A stretch of 64,000 bases of DNA from CAZKUN01 sp964555935 (GTDB taxonomy: Bacteria > Armatimonadota > Zipacnadia > Zipacnadales > VGFC01): NCBI GenBank assembly GCA_964555935.1, contig CAZKUN010000009.1:17443-81442 (forward strand), given 5' to 3'. A program made the position numbers and the translations under genes. Shown piece after piece: positions 1-9,943 of the stretch (positions are counted from its first letter, which is position 1; each line of letters begins with the position of its first letter). A model generated the notes under the pieces. The model was not told where the DNA came from and searched no databases. It saw only the letters and a list, made by a program, of their open reading frames with translations.

Positions 1-2729
1 GCGTCGATCTCGACCGGCGTGGGGGCGGCTGGCAGATGGACCGTGACGGCGACGACCTGCAGTTCACGTACCAGACTCACGTCTGGCCGCCAGGGCCAAG
101 CGCCGCGGCGATGCACGTCACAACGCGCCCAGTCCAAACCTCACCCGAGCGCCTCGACCTCATTGACTGGCTCGACGGGCCACACTCCGTCACGGCTCGC
201 ATGTCCCATCGCGGAGTGTACTTCCCGGACGAGCCGATCGAGTTGCACCTCCGAGGCGTCAGCCTCGAGCCGAACGTGCTGCCCTGCGACTATCGCGTGG
301 TCGACTACTTCGGTGATGAGGTGGCGAGCGGGTCGTGCAGGCTCTTCTATCGGGACCGCGCCGACGATCTGGCCACGGCCAAACTCCCCGTCACGAAGAC
401 CGGCGCCTACAGAGTCGAGGTCACGGGTCCGAACGATCTCCGCAAGGAGGTCACCTTCGGCGTCGTGCCCGAGCCACAACGCCTCGGCGACGACGATGAC
501 TCGGTCATGGGCACGCACGCGATCCTCAGCAACCCCTACTTCCCTCGCCTCGCCGCTCGCACGGGCATGAGGTGGAACCGTCTCTGGGGCGGCAACATCA
601 GCTCCGCCGCACTGTGGAGCTACGTCGAGCCCGAGCCCGGCGTGTTCCAGTGGAAGGACGAAGAGATTGCCCGGTCGACAGGCAACGGGCTCAACACGCT
701 CGGCTTGCTCGGCGGAACGGTGGCGAAGTGGATCGAGCGGACGCCCCGCGAGTGGACGGATGAAGACCTCGCTGCCTGGCGCAACTACTGTTTCAAGACC
801 GTCGATCACTACAAGGACGACATCCACCATTGGGAGATCTGGAACGAGCCGTACGGCACCTTCCAAGTCGACGCGGAGGCCTATGTCCGCGTGCTCAAGG
901 TCGCTTACGAGGCCGCCAAGGAGGCGGATCCAACCTGCGTCATCGTCGGCACTTGCGGCCCGCCCTGGTCGACCGAGTGGTATGCGGACGTGTTCGCGGC
1001 CGGCGGCTACGAGTACCAGGACATCGTCTCCGCGCACCTCTACGCGCCGGGAGGCGGGAACGGGCCTCTCGATTACGACGAGGACTTCCGCGCCTTCGTC
1101 GCCGGGATCCGCAAGGTGATGGACGAGCACGGAGAGCAGAAGGAGATCTGGGATACGGAGTCCGGGCTGAGTCCCATGGCGCCCTTCAATCGCCTCAAGC
1201 GCGCCCGCTATTTCAGCAGCTACGGCTCTCCCGTTCCCATCGACGTCGGGACCGACATGGCCGCGCGACTCTACGCGATCCACGCCGTCGAGGATGTGCG
1301 GTTCTTCTACTACCTCCTCCACGGCAGCTTCGAGTACGCTTACGCGCTGTGTGAGAACGATGGCGCGCCCCATCCCGCCGTCATTGCCATCGCCATCTGT
1401 GCGGCTGAACTGGATGGCGCGGAGTTCGTGAAGGCCATTCAGCGCGGCCCCGTCCGAGCCTACGCGTTCCGTCGCGGAGACGATGCCGTCATCACGACCT
1501 GGGGCGTCGGCCTGGCAGGGCGGCGGTCGGAGTTCGGCGCGGGCGTCGTGCCACGCGCCATCCGAAATGTCATGGGCAACGAGGTCTCGTTCGATGAGCC
1601 TGGCGTCCTTCCCGTGACGCCTAGCCCCCTCTACCTCGACTTCGCGGCCTCCAATCTCGACGAGGCCATCGCCGCGCTCGAGGCGGCGCCCGTCCCGCTC
1701 CTCGATCCGGTCGCGGTTGAGTTGCGCGGGGTGAATGACGCCCTCGTCGGGCCGGCGATCGAGGCCACCGTCCGCAACTTCGAGACGGAGCCCAGCCCCT
1801 TCACGCTTCAATTCGCCAATCTCCCGGTCGGATGGGAACTCAAACCTGTCGGTCCCTTTGGCGTCGACCGCGAGTACGTCGTGCATGGCGAGCGGCGGCT
1901 CCTGTTCCCAATCGAGGCCGCCGAAGGCGCGGCAACTGCGGCGTACGTTTCGGCGAATGTCGGGGCAGGCGGCGTTGGGACACCCGTACTGGCGAGGATC
2001 GAACTGCCTCCGGACATGACGCTCCCGCCGAACGCGCTGCACCAGCCCGATGCGCCGCTGATCCATCGTGGAATCGAGTTCACCACGGCCGGCCCGTGGA
2101 CTGCCAAGAGTGACATCTCAGGGCTTAACGCGCTGTACCACGATGGCCAGGAGCTGATCCGAAGCTTCTACTTCTACGTGGCGCGAAGGGGCATGAACGC
2201 CGCCTTGCTCAACTTTCAGGGCGCAACGCGCGCCATCACGGACACACCCACCGGCAAGCGGGTTACGCTCGCGCGCGAGACCGAAGAGAACGGCACGTGC
2301 ATCCTGACCGTCAACGAGTCGGCCGACGAATGCGTCCTGAACTGGAAGCTATCCGTGCCCCCGACCGAAGAAGGCTGGGGCGAACTCGGCCTCTACATCC
2401 CCGAGGCGCGCTTGAACGGCGGCTATCCCTGCGAAGTGACCGTCACGTCCCGAGGCGGCGCCGAGAGCACCCGCGAGATCTCTTCGGAGATCAGCCCATT
2501 CAGGCAGCTCACGAACTTCGCCGGGCTGAGCTTCCAGGGCGCATCAGAGACGCTTGCCCTCGAGCTGGAGGGCACGCAGTTCTCCGGGTCCAATGGCGTG
2601 TACTTCCAGGACTTCCGAGACGGCAAGCGCACGCGCGATTCCTATCGCGCCGTGTTGGGCTTCGGCGCGGTGGCGGGCTTCGAGGCAGACATCACGCTAC
2701 GCGTAAAGGTCACGCCAACCGATGGCTGA
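1..2729 (+). CDS. Clan GH-A glycoside hydrolase, 5' truncated
   Basis: The reading frame is open from base 3, so the protein begins upstream; the first internal ATG (36) lies within an already domain-like stretch and is probably not the start. About 908 residues are visible. The first ~150 form a beta-sandwich-like region; a TIM-barrel-like domain follows with IWNEPYG near window residue 280 (family acid/base Glu) and WDTESG near residue 385 (predicted nucleophile Glu), the two-glutamate pattern of retaining clan GH-A enzymes such as GH5 or GH39. The last ~350 residues are beta-rich accessory domains. The order resembles the minus-strand gene at 56329-58476, a likely paralogue. Its TGA lies inside the start of the next gene (8-base overlap), suggesting translational coupling. 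The exact GH family and substrate cannot be fixed by eye. Confidence 0.75.
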   Translation, partial: VDLDRRGGGWQMDRDGDDLQFTYQTHVWPPGPSAAAMHVTTRPVQTSPERLDLIDWLDGPHSVTARMSHRGVYFPDEPIELHLRGVSLEPNVLPCDYRVVDYFGDEVASGSCRLFYRDRADDLATAKLPVTKTGAYRVEVTGPNDLRKEVTFGVVPEPQRLGDDDDSVMGTHAILSNPYFPRLAARTGMRWNRLWGGNISSAALWSYVEPEPGVFQWKDEEIARSTGNGLNTLGLLGGTVAKWIERTPREWTDEDLAAWRNYCFKTVDHYKDDIHHWEIWNEPYGTFQVDAEAYVRVLKVAYEAAKEADPTCVIVGTCGPPWSTEWYADVFAAGGYEYQDIVSAHLYAPGGGNGPLDYDEDFRAFVAGIRKVMDEHGEQKEIWDTESGLSPMAPFNRLKRARYFSSYGSPVPIDVGTDMAARLYAIHAVEDVRFFYYLLHGSFEYAYALCENDGAPHPAVIAIAICAAELDGAEFVKAIQRGPVRAYAFRRGDDAVITTWGVGLAGRRSEFGAGVVPRAIRNVMGNEVSFDEPGVLPVTPSPLYLDFAASNLDEAIAALEAAPVPLLDPVAVELRGVNDALVGPAIEATVRNFETEPSPFTLQFANLPVGWELKPVGPFGVDREYVVHGERRLLFPIEAAEGAATAAYVSANVGAGGVGTPVLARIELPPDMTLPPNALHQPDAPLIHRGIEFTTAGPWTAKSDISGLNALYHDGQELIRSFYFYVARRGMNAALLNFQGATRAITDTPTGKRVTLARETEENGTCILTVNESADECVLNWKLSVPPTEEGWGELGLYIPEARLNGGYPCEVTVTSRGGAESTREISSEISPFRQLTNFAGLSFQGASETLALELEGTQFSGSNGVYFQDFRDGKRTRDSYRAVLGFGAVAGFEADITLRVKVTPTDG

Positions 2730-3738
2730 ACTCGCTCCACTCACGCGGGCCGAAGTCCGGGCGGCCCTGCGCTTCGAGGGTCCACCAAGGCCGCCCCGCG
2801 CGATGGGGCTCTGGCACAACCCAGCGACGCTCGAGGCCCATGGAGATGCCTTCCGCGAGTTGCTCGCGCGCTATCCTGATGACGTCATCCACGCCGGCAT
2901 GGCAGTGGACTACTGGGTCGCGCCCGCTGACGATCCATCGTACCGATGGGCGTTCGGTGACAAGGCCAAGCCCGAGGGATTGCCCATCGACGCCTGCCCT
3001 GTCATCACGGACTGGTCCGAACTGGACTCGTTCCTTGCGGAGTTCCCGGACGCGCATCGAGATGCCGCCACTGCCGGGATTCACGCCGCGCGTGAGGCTC
3101 ACCCCAATCGTTACATCCTGGTCGGTTGGGGGCACTACCTGCACCAGCGACTGGCGCACCTGCGGGGAATCCAGGCGTTGCTGCATGACTTCCACGATGC
3201 GCGGGGGCAGTTGCGCGCCGTCATGGATTGCCTGCTCGAGCTGTACCGAGCATGGGCCCGACGGGCGGCAGCAGCGGGGGCCGACGGCGTGTGGGCTGGT
3301 GACGATCTCGGCACGCAGCGGAGTCTGTTCATGAGCCCGAGCGCCTTCCGCGAGATCTACGCGCCGCATTACTCGGCGCTGGCGGACGCGCTTCACACGT
3401 GCGGCCTCGACTTCTGGCTGCATACCTGCGGGAACGTGACGGAGTTGATGGACGATCTGATCGACTGCGGCGTCGATGCGATCCACCCGATCCAGGCCGG
3501 GACCATGGACGACCCCGCAATCGCCGCTCGGTACGGCGGGCGGGTTGCGTTTTGGATTGGGATGGACGTGCAGCAAGTCATCCCCTTTGGGACGCCAGAC
3601 GACGTCCGGGCCCACGTCCAACGGCGCATGCAGACGTTCGATCGCTCTGACGGCGGGCTAGTGGTTGCGGCCGGCAACGCCATCCTGCCTGATACGCCAT
3701 TGGAGAACCTACGCGCATATTTGGAGACGCTTGACTGA
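2722..3738 (+). CDS. Uroporphyrinogen decarboxylase (URO-D) superfamily protein, not haem HemE
   Basis: The 338-residue protein has the URO-D/MtaA-like TIM-barrel pattern: GADGVWAGDDLGTQ near residue 190, a MSPSAFREIYAPHY helix near 205, and FWLHTCGNV near 230. The HxCGN segment is typical of the methyltransferase-like branch (MtaA, CmuA and many uncharacterised members), where His and Cys bind zinc. The N-terminal arginine-rich substrate motif of true HemE is absent. Inference: a corrinoid or thiol methyl-transfer or related role rather than haem synthesis. It overlaps the preceding glycosidase by 8 bases and is followed 16 bases later by a sulfatase, so it belongs to the catabolic operon. 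Its substrate there is unknown. Confidence 0.8.
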   Translation: MAELAPLTRAEVRAALRFEGPPRPPRAMGLWHNPATLEAHGDAFRELLARYPDDVIHAGMAVDYWVAPADDPSYRWAFGDKAKPEGLPIDACPVITDWSELDSFLAEFPDAHRDAATAGIHAAREAHPNRYILVGWGHYLHQRLAHLRGIQALLHDFHDARGQLRAVMDCLLELYRAWARRAAAAGADGVWAGDDLGTQRSLFMSPSAFREIYAPHYSALADALHTCGLDFWLHTCGNVTELMDDLIDCGVDAIHPIQAGTMDDPAIAARYGGRVAFWIGMDVQQVIPFGTPDDVRAHVQRRMQTFDRSDGGLVVAAGNAILPDTPLENLRAYLETLD

Positions 3739-3754
3739 GCACGGGAGGCCTTAC

Positions 3755-5182
3755 ATGCCCCAGCTCGACCGCCGCGATTTCTGCCGATCCATCGCGCTCG
3801 GCGCGGCCGCCACAACTCTTGGCGCCGGCGTTCACTCGCAAGGCGGGCAGCGCCTGAACATACTGCTCATTACTACCGACGACATGGGTCCCGAGCTGGG
3901 ATGCTACGGCGATCCCTTCGCCCGCACGCCTAACCTGGATCGGCTGGCCGCCGATGGCACCCTCTTCGAGCAGGCCTACGTTACCCAAGCGTCGTGCAGC
4001 CCCTCGCGGAGCAGCATGTTCACGGGGCTCTACCCGCACCAGAACGGTCAGGTGGGCCTCTCACACCGGCACTACTCCATGCGGCCCGGGCTTCCCACGC
4101 TGCCGAAACTACTCAAGGGTGCGGGTTACCGCACGGGTATCATCGGCAAGCTCCACGTCGCGCCGGCGGCGGATCTGCCGTTTGACATGCGTAGCCCGCT
4201 GAAAGTCCAGCAAACGCGCGAGGTCGACCGCGTCGCTGACGCGGCGAGCGCGTTCATCACCGATTCGCCCGACCCGTTCTTCCTGATGGTCAACTACATG
4301 GATCCCCATCGCCCGCTTGAGCACCAGATCGGGGGGGTGCCCGAGAATCCACTGACGGCCGACGATGTCGAGCCCTTCCCGTTTCTGGGCATCGACACGC
4401 CCAAGGTCCGCGACGAGTGCGCCGCCTACCACAACTGCAACACGCGCGCCGATGTCGGCATCGGGATGCTCCTGGATGGGCTTGAGAACGCCGGCGTCGC
4501 CGACAACACGCTGGTCATCTTCCTCGGCGACCATGGCCCCCCGTTCACGCGCGGCAAGACGACATGCTACGAATCCGGCGTGCGGATTCCGTTCATTCTG
4601 CGGGGGCCGAAGGTGGTCGCCGGACGCCGTGTCGATTCCCTGACCTCGACAGTCGACATCCTCCCAACGATCTGTGCCAGACTAGGCATCGAGAGACCAA
4701 GGGGGCTCCCTGGCCGCAATCTTCTGCCACGCCCCTTTGGCTACCCCTACCGCACCCAGCCCGACCGGAAGACCCTCGCCACCGAGTACACCAGCCACCA
4801 CGAGGGCGGGTTCTACCCGCGCCGCGCCATCCGCGACCGGCGCTACAAACTCATCCACAACCTGCTTCCCGACCGCGAAAACCCCGTCAAAGCCGTCGAC
4901 GGGTGCGCGGCGTTCAAGGAAGCCCAGGCGCCCCAGTTCGACGGCACCGACGCGCGCCGGGCGATGGACACGCACTCCAAGCCGCCGGAGTTCGAGCTTT
5001 ACGACCTGAAGCAGGACCCGATCGAGTTCCACAACCTCGCCCACAGCCCCAAGCACGGCGGGACGTTGAGGCGACTGCAAGCGGAGCTACTGGCGTGGCG
5101 CGAAGAGACCGATGATCCGACTCTCGACCCCGAGAAAATGGCCGCGCTGATCCGCTGGCACGACGGCAAGGAATGGCAGTAA
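3755..5182 (+). CDS. Tat-exported formylglycine-type sulfatase
   Basis: The start is ATG 3755, with GGGAGG nine bases upstream; an in-frame ATG at 3665 lies inside the preceding gene and is rejected. The 475-residue protein opens with a twin-arginine signal (DRRDFCRSIALGAAATTLGAG), then the metal-binding TTDDMGPELGCYG near residue 42. ASCSPSRSSMFTG near residue 80 contains the complete CxPSR formylglycine motif, so the Cys can be matured. The C-terminal EFELYDLKQDPIEFHNLA is the usual sulfatase end motif. It is expected to hydrolyse sulfate esters on glycans outside the cytoplasm. Tat export implies folding and perhaps Cys oxidation before translocation; no maturase gene is in the window. Confidence 0.92.
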   Translation: MPQLDRRDFCRSIALGAAATTLGAGVHSQGGQRLNILLITTDDMGPELGCYGDPFARTPNLDRLAADGTLFEQAYVTQASCSPSRSSMFTGLYPHQNGQVGLSHRHYSMRPGLPTLPKLLKGAGYRTGIIGKLHVAPAADLPFDMRSPLKVQQTREVDRVADAASAFITDSPDPFFLMVNYMDPHRPLEHQIGGVPENPLTADDVEPFPFLGIDTPKVRDECAAYHNCNTRADVGIGMLLDGLENAGVADNTLVIFLGDHGPPFTRGKTTCYESGVRIPFILRGPKVVAGRRVDSLTSTVDILPTICARLGIERPRGLPGRNLLPRPFGYPYRTQPDRKTLATEYTSHHEGGFYPRRAIRDRRYKLIHNLLPDRENPVKAVDGCAAFKEAQAPQFDGTDARRAMDTHSKPPEFELYDLKQDPIEFHNLAHSPKHGGTLRRLQAELLAWREETDDPTLDPEKMAALIRWHDGKEWQ

Positions 5183-5194
5183 GGAGAGGCGACC

Positions 5195-8100
5195 ATGCTC
5201 GCAATGCTGCTGGGGATGATCTGCTCGATTGGCGGCGCCCAACCGGCGCTCACTCTCGACTTCGAGGGCGTCAGCGAGGTCGGTCAGCTCGGGCGGTTCT
5301 CCGAGAGCGATATCCGCGTCGTCACTCCCGGCTACCAATCCGACCAGTGCATCGCCAGGCGCGTCGAATCGACTTGGGCCCAGGTCACCTATACGCTGCC
5401 GCGCCAGCTCACTCTCACGGCGGGCTCGCGCATCGGGTTTGCGCACCGCGTCGCGGCCGAGGGCAAAGCGAACTACATCGGATGCTACATCTACACCACG
5501 AATGACAAAGTCGGGCTGGTCAGCGTTCCCACAGGTCCCGCGTGGCAGGTCAGCGAGGTTGAGCCCATCGGCGCGGGCTCCGCGGGTCACTCCGACAACC
5601 GCGAACCAATCGCCGTCGGCGACATCATCACGAAAATCGCGCTCTATGGTCGGCTGCGAGAGCATGGCGAGCAGACCACCTACCTCGATGACATCACCGT
5701 CACTGTCCCGGGCGAGGAACCCATCGAGATCACGCCGTCGGAAGCCATCCTGCCAACGGCCGTGGATGCCCCAGCGCCGGGCGAGCTGTTCAGCTACGAT
5801 TTCGAGGATGGCGCTGAAGTCCAGGCCAACTTCAACGGAGACGAGCTGACAGCCCCAGGCCATCGCAGCGACCATGGATGGACCATCTCGGGAGACGCCC
5901 AATTCCTTGAGCTGCGCTTCGACTGCGACTTCACGCTTCGCCGGGACATGTATCTCGAGTTCGACAGCAAGGTCCTCGCCGATACGGGCGATCGGCTCTA
6001 CATCGGCCTGTACCTCCTCCGCGAGGATGGGCAGAAGCGACTGAACTCATCTGTCGCCTCCACCGAAGAATGGGAGCAGAACGCCAGCAACAACCTGACG
6101 CTCTGGGGACCGGCGGGCCACTCTGAGATCAAGGAGCGCGGGGAGATCGGCGAGCGCTACACGCAGTGCGTGCTCTACAGCAAGCTTGGCGCGGCCGCTC
6201 CACAGACGCTCATCGTCGACAACCTGCGCCTCGTGTACGAGGGCGAGGGGCTCACGGTCAACTGCCCCGTCACCACGCTGCGCCGAGTCCAAACGCCGCG
6301 AGTGATCGATGGCGATCTCGGTGACTGGATCGACACGCCGGCCGCATCGACGCTCGTCATCGGCGAAGCGGATCACGTCCACCAGAGCGGCTGGTACTCA
6401 GGCCCCGAGGACGCGAGCGCTCTCGCCTATCTCACCTACGACGCGACATGGCTACACGCCGCCTTCGTGGTCACTGACGACGTCGCGCGAAACGGGTACG
6501 CGCAGCCTGATGCGATCTACCAGGCCGACGCGTGCGGGCTGGTGCTGACGCCGTCTGATCCAGCTCTGATGCACGAGCAGATGCGGGCGTATCTGTTCAG
6601 CCCTGGCGACTTCGCCGGCCAGCCGCCGCTCGCCCACGTGGCTCGCGGCATCCAGCCGACCGCCGCGAAGGTCGCGTCTCGCCACACGCCCGATGGCTAC
6701 GTGATTGAGGCCTCCATCCCTCGGTCGGAGCTGCCCTTCGGCCTCGACGCGGAGTTTGGCATCGACGTGATGCTCTACGACGGCGACGCCACGCTTGGCG
6801 CGGGCAAACGCGACACAATCCTCACATGGGCCAGCACTGCGGATCGGTACGATGCGTCGGAACTCGGCCTTGCCACATTGGGCGATGCTGCCGCGCCGGG
6901 CGGGCAACATCCAGGCGATCTCCTCGCCGCCGCGTTGATTCAGAAGCCCCTCCGCGATCCTCGCGTGTTCGTCACGCGCCCGATCGAAGGCCCAGTCGCG
7001 GAATCGGGCATTGCGCTCGGCCTGTTCTTCGACCGCGAAGACGTCCCGGCGCTACGCGAGAAGACCAAGGACGGTCGCGCCGCTGCCTGCGCGGACGTGC
7101 TACTGAAGACATGCGACCTGTACCTGGAGACGGTCCGCCCCGCCCGGTGGGATTGGGGGGAGATCGACGACTCCGCGGCGGCGCTGATTGAGAAGTACCT
7201 CGTCCGCCTGAGCTTCGCGTACGTATTGACCGAGGACTCGCGCTTTGCTGAACTTGCGCGCCGCGTTGCGTTGGGGACCTGCGACTTGCAGTGGCCAGGC
7301 GATAGCCGGGGGCTTGAACTGGGCCTGGCGTGCGCGCTGGATTGGATCGGCAACGCGCTCACGGAGCAGGAGGCGGCGACGATCAGCGTCCGCCTCCCCT
7401 ATCGCGACGACAAGCCGGTCGCGCGCCCGCCGGTATCGGAAGTCGCCGCGGACGCGCTGGATCGTCGACTGGACGCTCGCCTGGCGTCGGTCACGGGTCC
7501 AAGTTCCGCGTCGTGGGCATTCACCGCATCGTCGGGCCGCGACGCCAACGCCCAGTGGCTCGGCGACCACATCTACGCGGAGATGCCCTCGCAGTCCACA
7601 CGCGCTGACGAGGTCTGGACCATCATCTTCCATGACCCCGACCTCGAGGGCACGCGCCCGGACGGGCTGGCCGAGGTTGACGGCACCGTCGGAGAAGTGG
7701 TCGGCCGACACCAGGCGGGTCCTTGGCTGCCCTTCGAGCGCGACTCGGAGCAACCAATCCGCGAGGAGCTTGTCGGCAACCATCCACGTTTGCTCATCAC
7801 GCCCGACCGCCTCGACGAGATGCCGTATCGATACTCCACGGCTCCTCCGACGTGGAAGCCGAGCGCGCTGAAGGCTCACACGCCCGAGCCTCCCAACCGG
7901 CGGGGAAACGGCGGCGGGCCGGGCTACGTGCTGCTGAACCTCGCCGGATCTTACCTCGCGACAGGCCAGGATTTCTACGCTCAAGACGCTATTCACATCA
8001 TGATGCGCGTCAGCGAGTATCCGCATTGGGGCGGGCACAACCATCTGCCCGCGGATATCGACCTCGATGCCGGCGCGCTGCTGTACGGTTGCGGCGTGGC

Positions 8101-9934
8101 CTACGACACGTTCTACGACTGCATGACGCCCGATCAGCGGGCCATCATCCGCGCCAAGCTCGAGAAGCAGGCTCGGCGCATGTACGGCGCTCACTCCGGC
8201 AGGCAGACGCGGGCCTGGGACCAGAACCACACGTACATCGACCTGGGCGGGCTGTGGTGCGCGGCGGTCGCGCTTTACGATGAGGTTCCCGAGGCGAAAG
8301 ACTGGTACGATCTCGGGGTCCGCGTCATCAAGAACGGCATGTTCGTGCTGAACGCGCCCGACGGTGCGTTCTACGAGGGACCGGGCTACTGGAACTATGG
8401 GATCGCGATGCACTTCGTCCCGTTCATGGATCTGTTCCGCAACGTGACGGGCGTCGATACATTCGGCTACTTCAACACGCTCGAGAACACCCACCACTAC
8501 CTCGCCCACATGCTGTTGCCCGGCGGCAGGTATCAGCTCAACATGTACGATGCCGGCGCGGCGACGTATGCCCCCGCGTCGAACCAAGGCAAGTACGAGG
8601 TCACGCTGAAAACCGCGTCCGAGTACGAGAGCGCCGAGGCCGCAGCGGTCGCGTGGCGCATGTCGGAGACGGTTCGCCCGTCTGACCGCGTGTGGCCGCT
8701 GATGTGGTCTGATCCGGGCGCGCCCGAGCCAGAGGGTCAACTCGCGCCGTATCACCATTTCACCGACATGGATCTCGTGATGATCCGGTCGGGCTGGGAT
8801 GACGACGCGACCCACTTCGCCATGCGCTGCGGCCCGGCGCCCGGCCATCGAGCAACCCAGCTCGTGCTCAACAACGACCCGCCCGATTGGACGCCCGGAA
8901 CCGGTCACGTTCACCCGGATCTCAACGGCTTCGTCATCTTCGATCGCGGCGAGCATCTCGCCGTTGATCCGGGCTACACCGTGCTGAAGAAGACGCGCAA
9001 CCACAACACGATCGCCATCGACGGCGGCGGACAGATCGGTGACGGCAAGCCCTGGCCGAGCTTCGATCCCTGGGACCGGTTCGCCAGGATCGGCGCGTTC
9101 TTCGCGGCGCCCGACTCGCTCTACTACGTCCGCGGCGAGGCTGCCCGCGGGTATGAGGAAGGCCTCGCGCTCTCCCGGTTCGACCGCCACGTCATGATGG
9201 TGCCCGGTGAGCAAACTTACTTCATCATCCATGACCAATTGGAGAGCGGCCGCGAGCACGAGTACGAGTGGCTCCTGCACAGCAACAACCCCGCGAATGG
9301 TGACGGGCAGCGCCACACCGTCACCAGCGGCGAGCGCTCCCTCACCGCGCATCTCGTGAAGCCCGCTGGTCTCTCCGCGAAGACCGAGACGGTTACTGTC
9401 GTCCCCCACCCCGGGCGCGAACACACGGCCGTCCGTGGCAAGCGACTGTCGTTGACGCCCCGCGCCAAATCCGCCGACCAAGAGTTCCTCGCCGCGCTCA
9501 CCCTCCACGCGGCAAACGAGGAGGGTCCGTCCGTCACGTCCACGGGCGACGCAGTGACCGTCGATGCCGGTGCCGACTGGCGTGACACGATCGCGGTCAC
9601 GGGCTCGGGCGGCGGCATCGACGGCGACGGCCACCATGGCTTCGTCCGCGAGGCCGGTGGCGAGTTGCTCCGCTGGGGGGTGGTCGGGGCGACGAGGATG
9701 ACTTGGCGCGGGGAGGTCCTGCTCGAAAGCGAGACCAAGATCGCCGGCGTTGCGTGCAGCCTCGAGGAAGCGACGATCTCAGTGACTGCGGCGCAGCCCT
9801 GCCGGATTTCGGTCCGCACGCCATTTGCGCCGGCATCCGCCAACGACCAGCGCTTCGAGTATGATCCCGCAACCAAGTTGACGACGATCAGTCTCCCCGC
9901 CGGGAAGCAGAGAATTGTCGTCCGCGCCGAATAG
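5195..9934 (+). CDS. Large secreted heparinase II/III-like lyase with CBM9-like domain
   Basis: ATG 5195 follows AAGGAGAGG. The 1579-residue protein starts with a short signal peptide (MLAMLLGMICSIGGAQPA). Residues ~20-360 are two beta-sandwich-like modules; ~367-550 resemble a CBM9-like fold (VIDGDLGDWIDTP, then ADACGLVLTP). A long helical (alpha/alpha) toroid follows, and EGPGYWNYG near residue 1060 and GHVHPDLNGF near 1237 are the Tyr and His motifs of heparinase II/III and alginate-lyase-like proteins. The rest is a beta-sandwich. The family cleaves uronic-acid polysaccharides by beta-elimination. It lies 12 bases after the sulfatase, a pairing expected for sulfated uronic glycans. Substrate is not determinable from sequence. 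Confidence 0.87.
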   Translation: MLAMLLGMICSIGGAQPALTLDFEGVSEVGQLGRFSESDIRVVTPGYQSDQCIARRVESTWAQVTYTLPRQLTLTAGSRIGFAHRVAAEGKANYIGCYIYTTNDKVGLVSVPTGPAWQVSEVEPIGAGSAGHSDNREPIAVGDIITKIALYGRLREHGEQTTYLDDITVTVPGEEPIEITPSEAILPTAVDAPAPGELFSYDFEDGAEVQANFNGDELTAPGHRSDHGWTISGDAQFLELRFDCDFTLRRDMYLEFDSKVLADTGDRLYIGLYLLREDGQKRLNSSVASTEEWEQNASNNLTLWGPAGHSEIKERGEIGERYTQCVLYSKLGAAAPQTLIVDNLRLVYEGEGLTVNCPVTTLRRVQTPRVIDGDLGDWIDTPAASTLVIGEADHVHQSGWYSGPEDASALAYLTYDATWLHAAFVVTDDVARNGYAQPDAIYQADACGLVLTPSDPALMHEQMRAYLFSPGDFAGQPPLAHVARGIQPTAAKVASRHTPDGYVIEASIPRSELPFGLDAEFGIDVMLYDGDATLGAGKRDTILTWASTADRYDASELGLATLGDAAAPGGQHPGDLLAAALIQKPLRDPRVFVTRPIEGPVAESGIALGLFFDREDVPALREKTKDGRAAACADVLLKTCDLYLETVRPARWDWGEIDDSAAALIEKYLVRLSFAYVLTEDSRFAELARRVALGTCDLQWPGDSRGLELGLACALDWIGNALTEQEAATISVRLPYRDDKPVARPPVSEVAADALDRRLDARLASVTGPSSASWAFTASSGRDANAQWLGDHIYAEMPSQSTRADEVWTIIFHDPDLEGTRPDGLAEVDGTVGEVVGRHQAGPWLPFERDSEQPIREELVGNHPRLLITPDRLDEMPYRYSTAPPTWKPSALKAHTPEPPNRRGNGGGPGYVLLNLAGSYLATGQDFYAQDAIHIMMRVSEYPHWGGHNHLPADIDLDAGALLYGCGVAYDTFYDCMTPDQRAIIRAKLEKQARRMYGAHSGRQTRAWDQNHTYIDLGGLWCAAVALYDEVPEAKDWYDLGVRVIKNGMFVLNAPDGAFYEGPGYWNYGIAMHFVPFMDLFRNVTGVDTFGYFNTLENTHHYLAHMLLPGGRYQLNMYDAGAATYAPASNQGKYEVTLKTASEYESAEAAAVAWRMSETVRPSDRVWPLMWSDPGAPEPEGQLAPYHHFTDMDLVMIRSGWDDDATHFAMRCGPAPGHRATQLVLNNDPPDWTPGTGHVHPDLNGFVIFDRGEHLAVDPGYTVLKKTRNHNTIAIDGGGQIGDGKPWPSFDPWDRFARIGAFFAAPDSLYYVRGEAARGYEEGLALSRFDRHVMMVPGEQTYFIIHDQLESGREHEYEWLLHSNNPANGDGQRHTVTSGERSLTAHLVKPAGLSAKTETVTVVPHPGREHTAVRGKRLSLTPRAKSADQEFLAALTLHAANEEGPSVTSTGDAVTVDAGADWRDTIAVTGSGGGIDGDGHHGFVREAGGELLRWGVVGATRMTWRGEVLLESETKIAGVACSLEEATISVTAAQPCRISVRTPFAPASANDQRFEYDPATKLTTISLPAGKQRIVVRAE

Positions 9935-9943
9935 GAGCCGCCC

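Noticed and set aside
141..2066. Long minus-strand open frame (641 codons) opposite the first glycosidase
   Set aside because: Antisense shadow in GC-rich DNA; Arg- and Gly-rich, no domain, and the plus frame has clear catalytic motifs.
7100..9637. 845-codon minus-strand open frame inside the large heparinase-like gene
   Set aside because: Composition is typical of a shadow frame; the plus strand has signal peptide, CBM9-like and lyase motifs.
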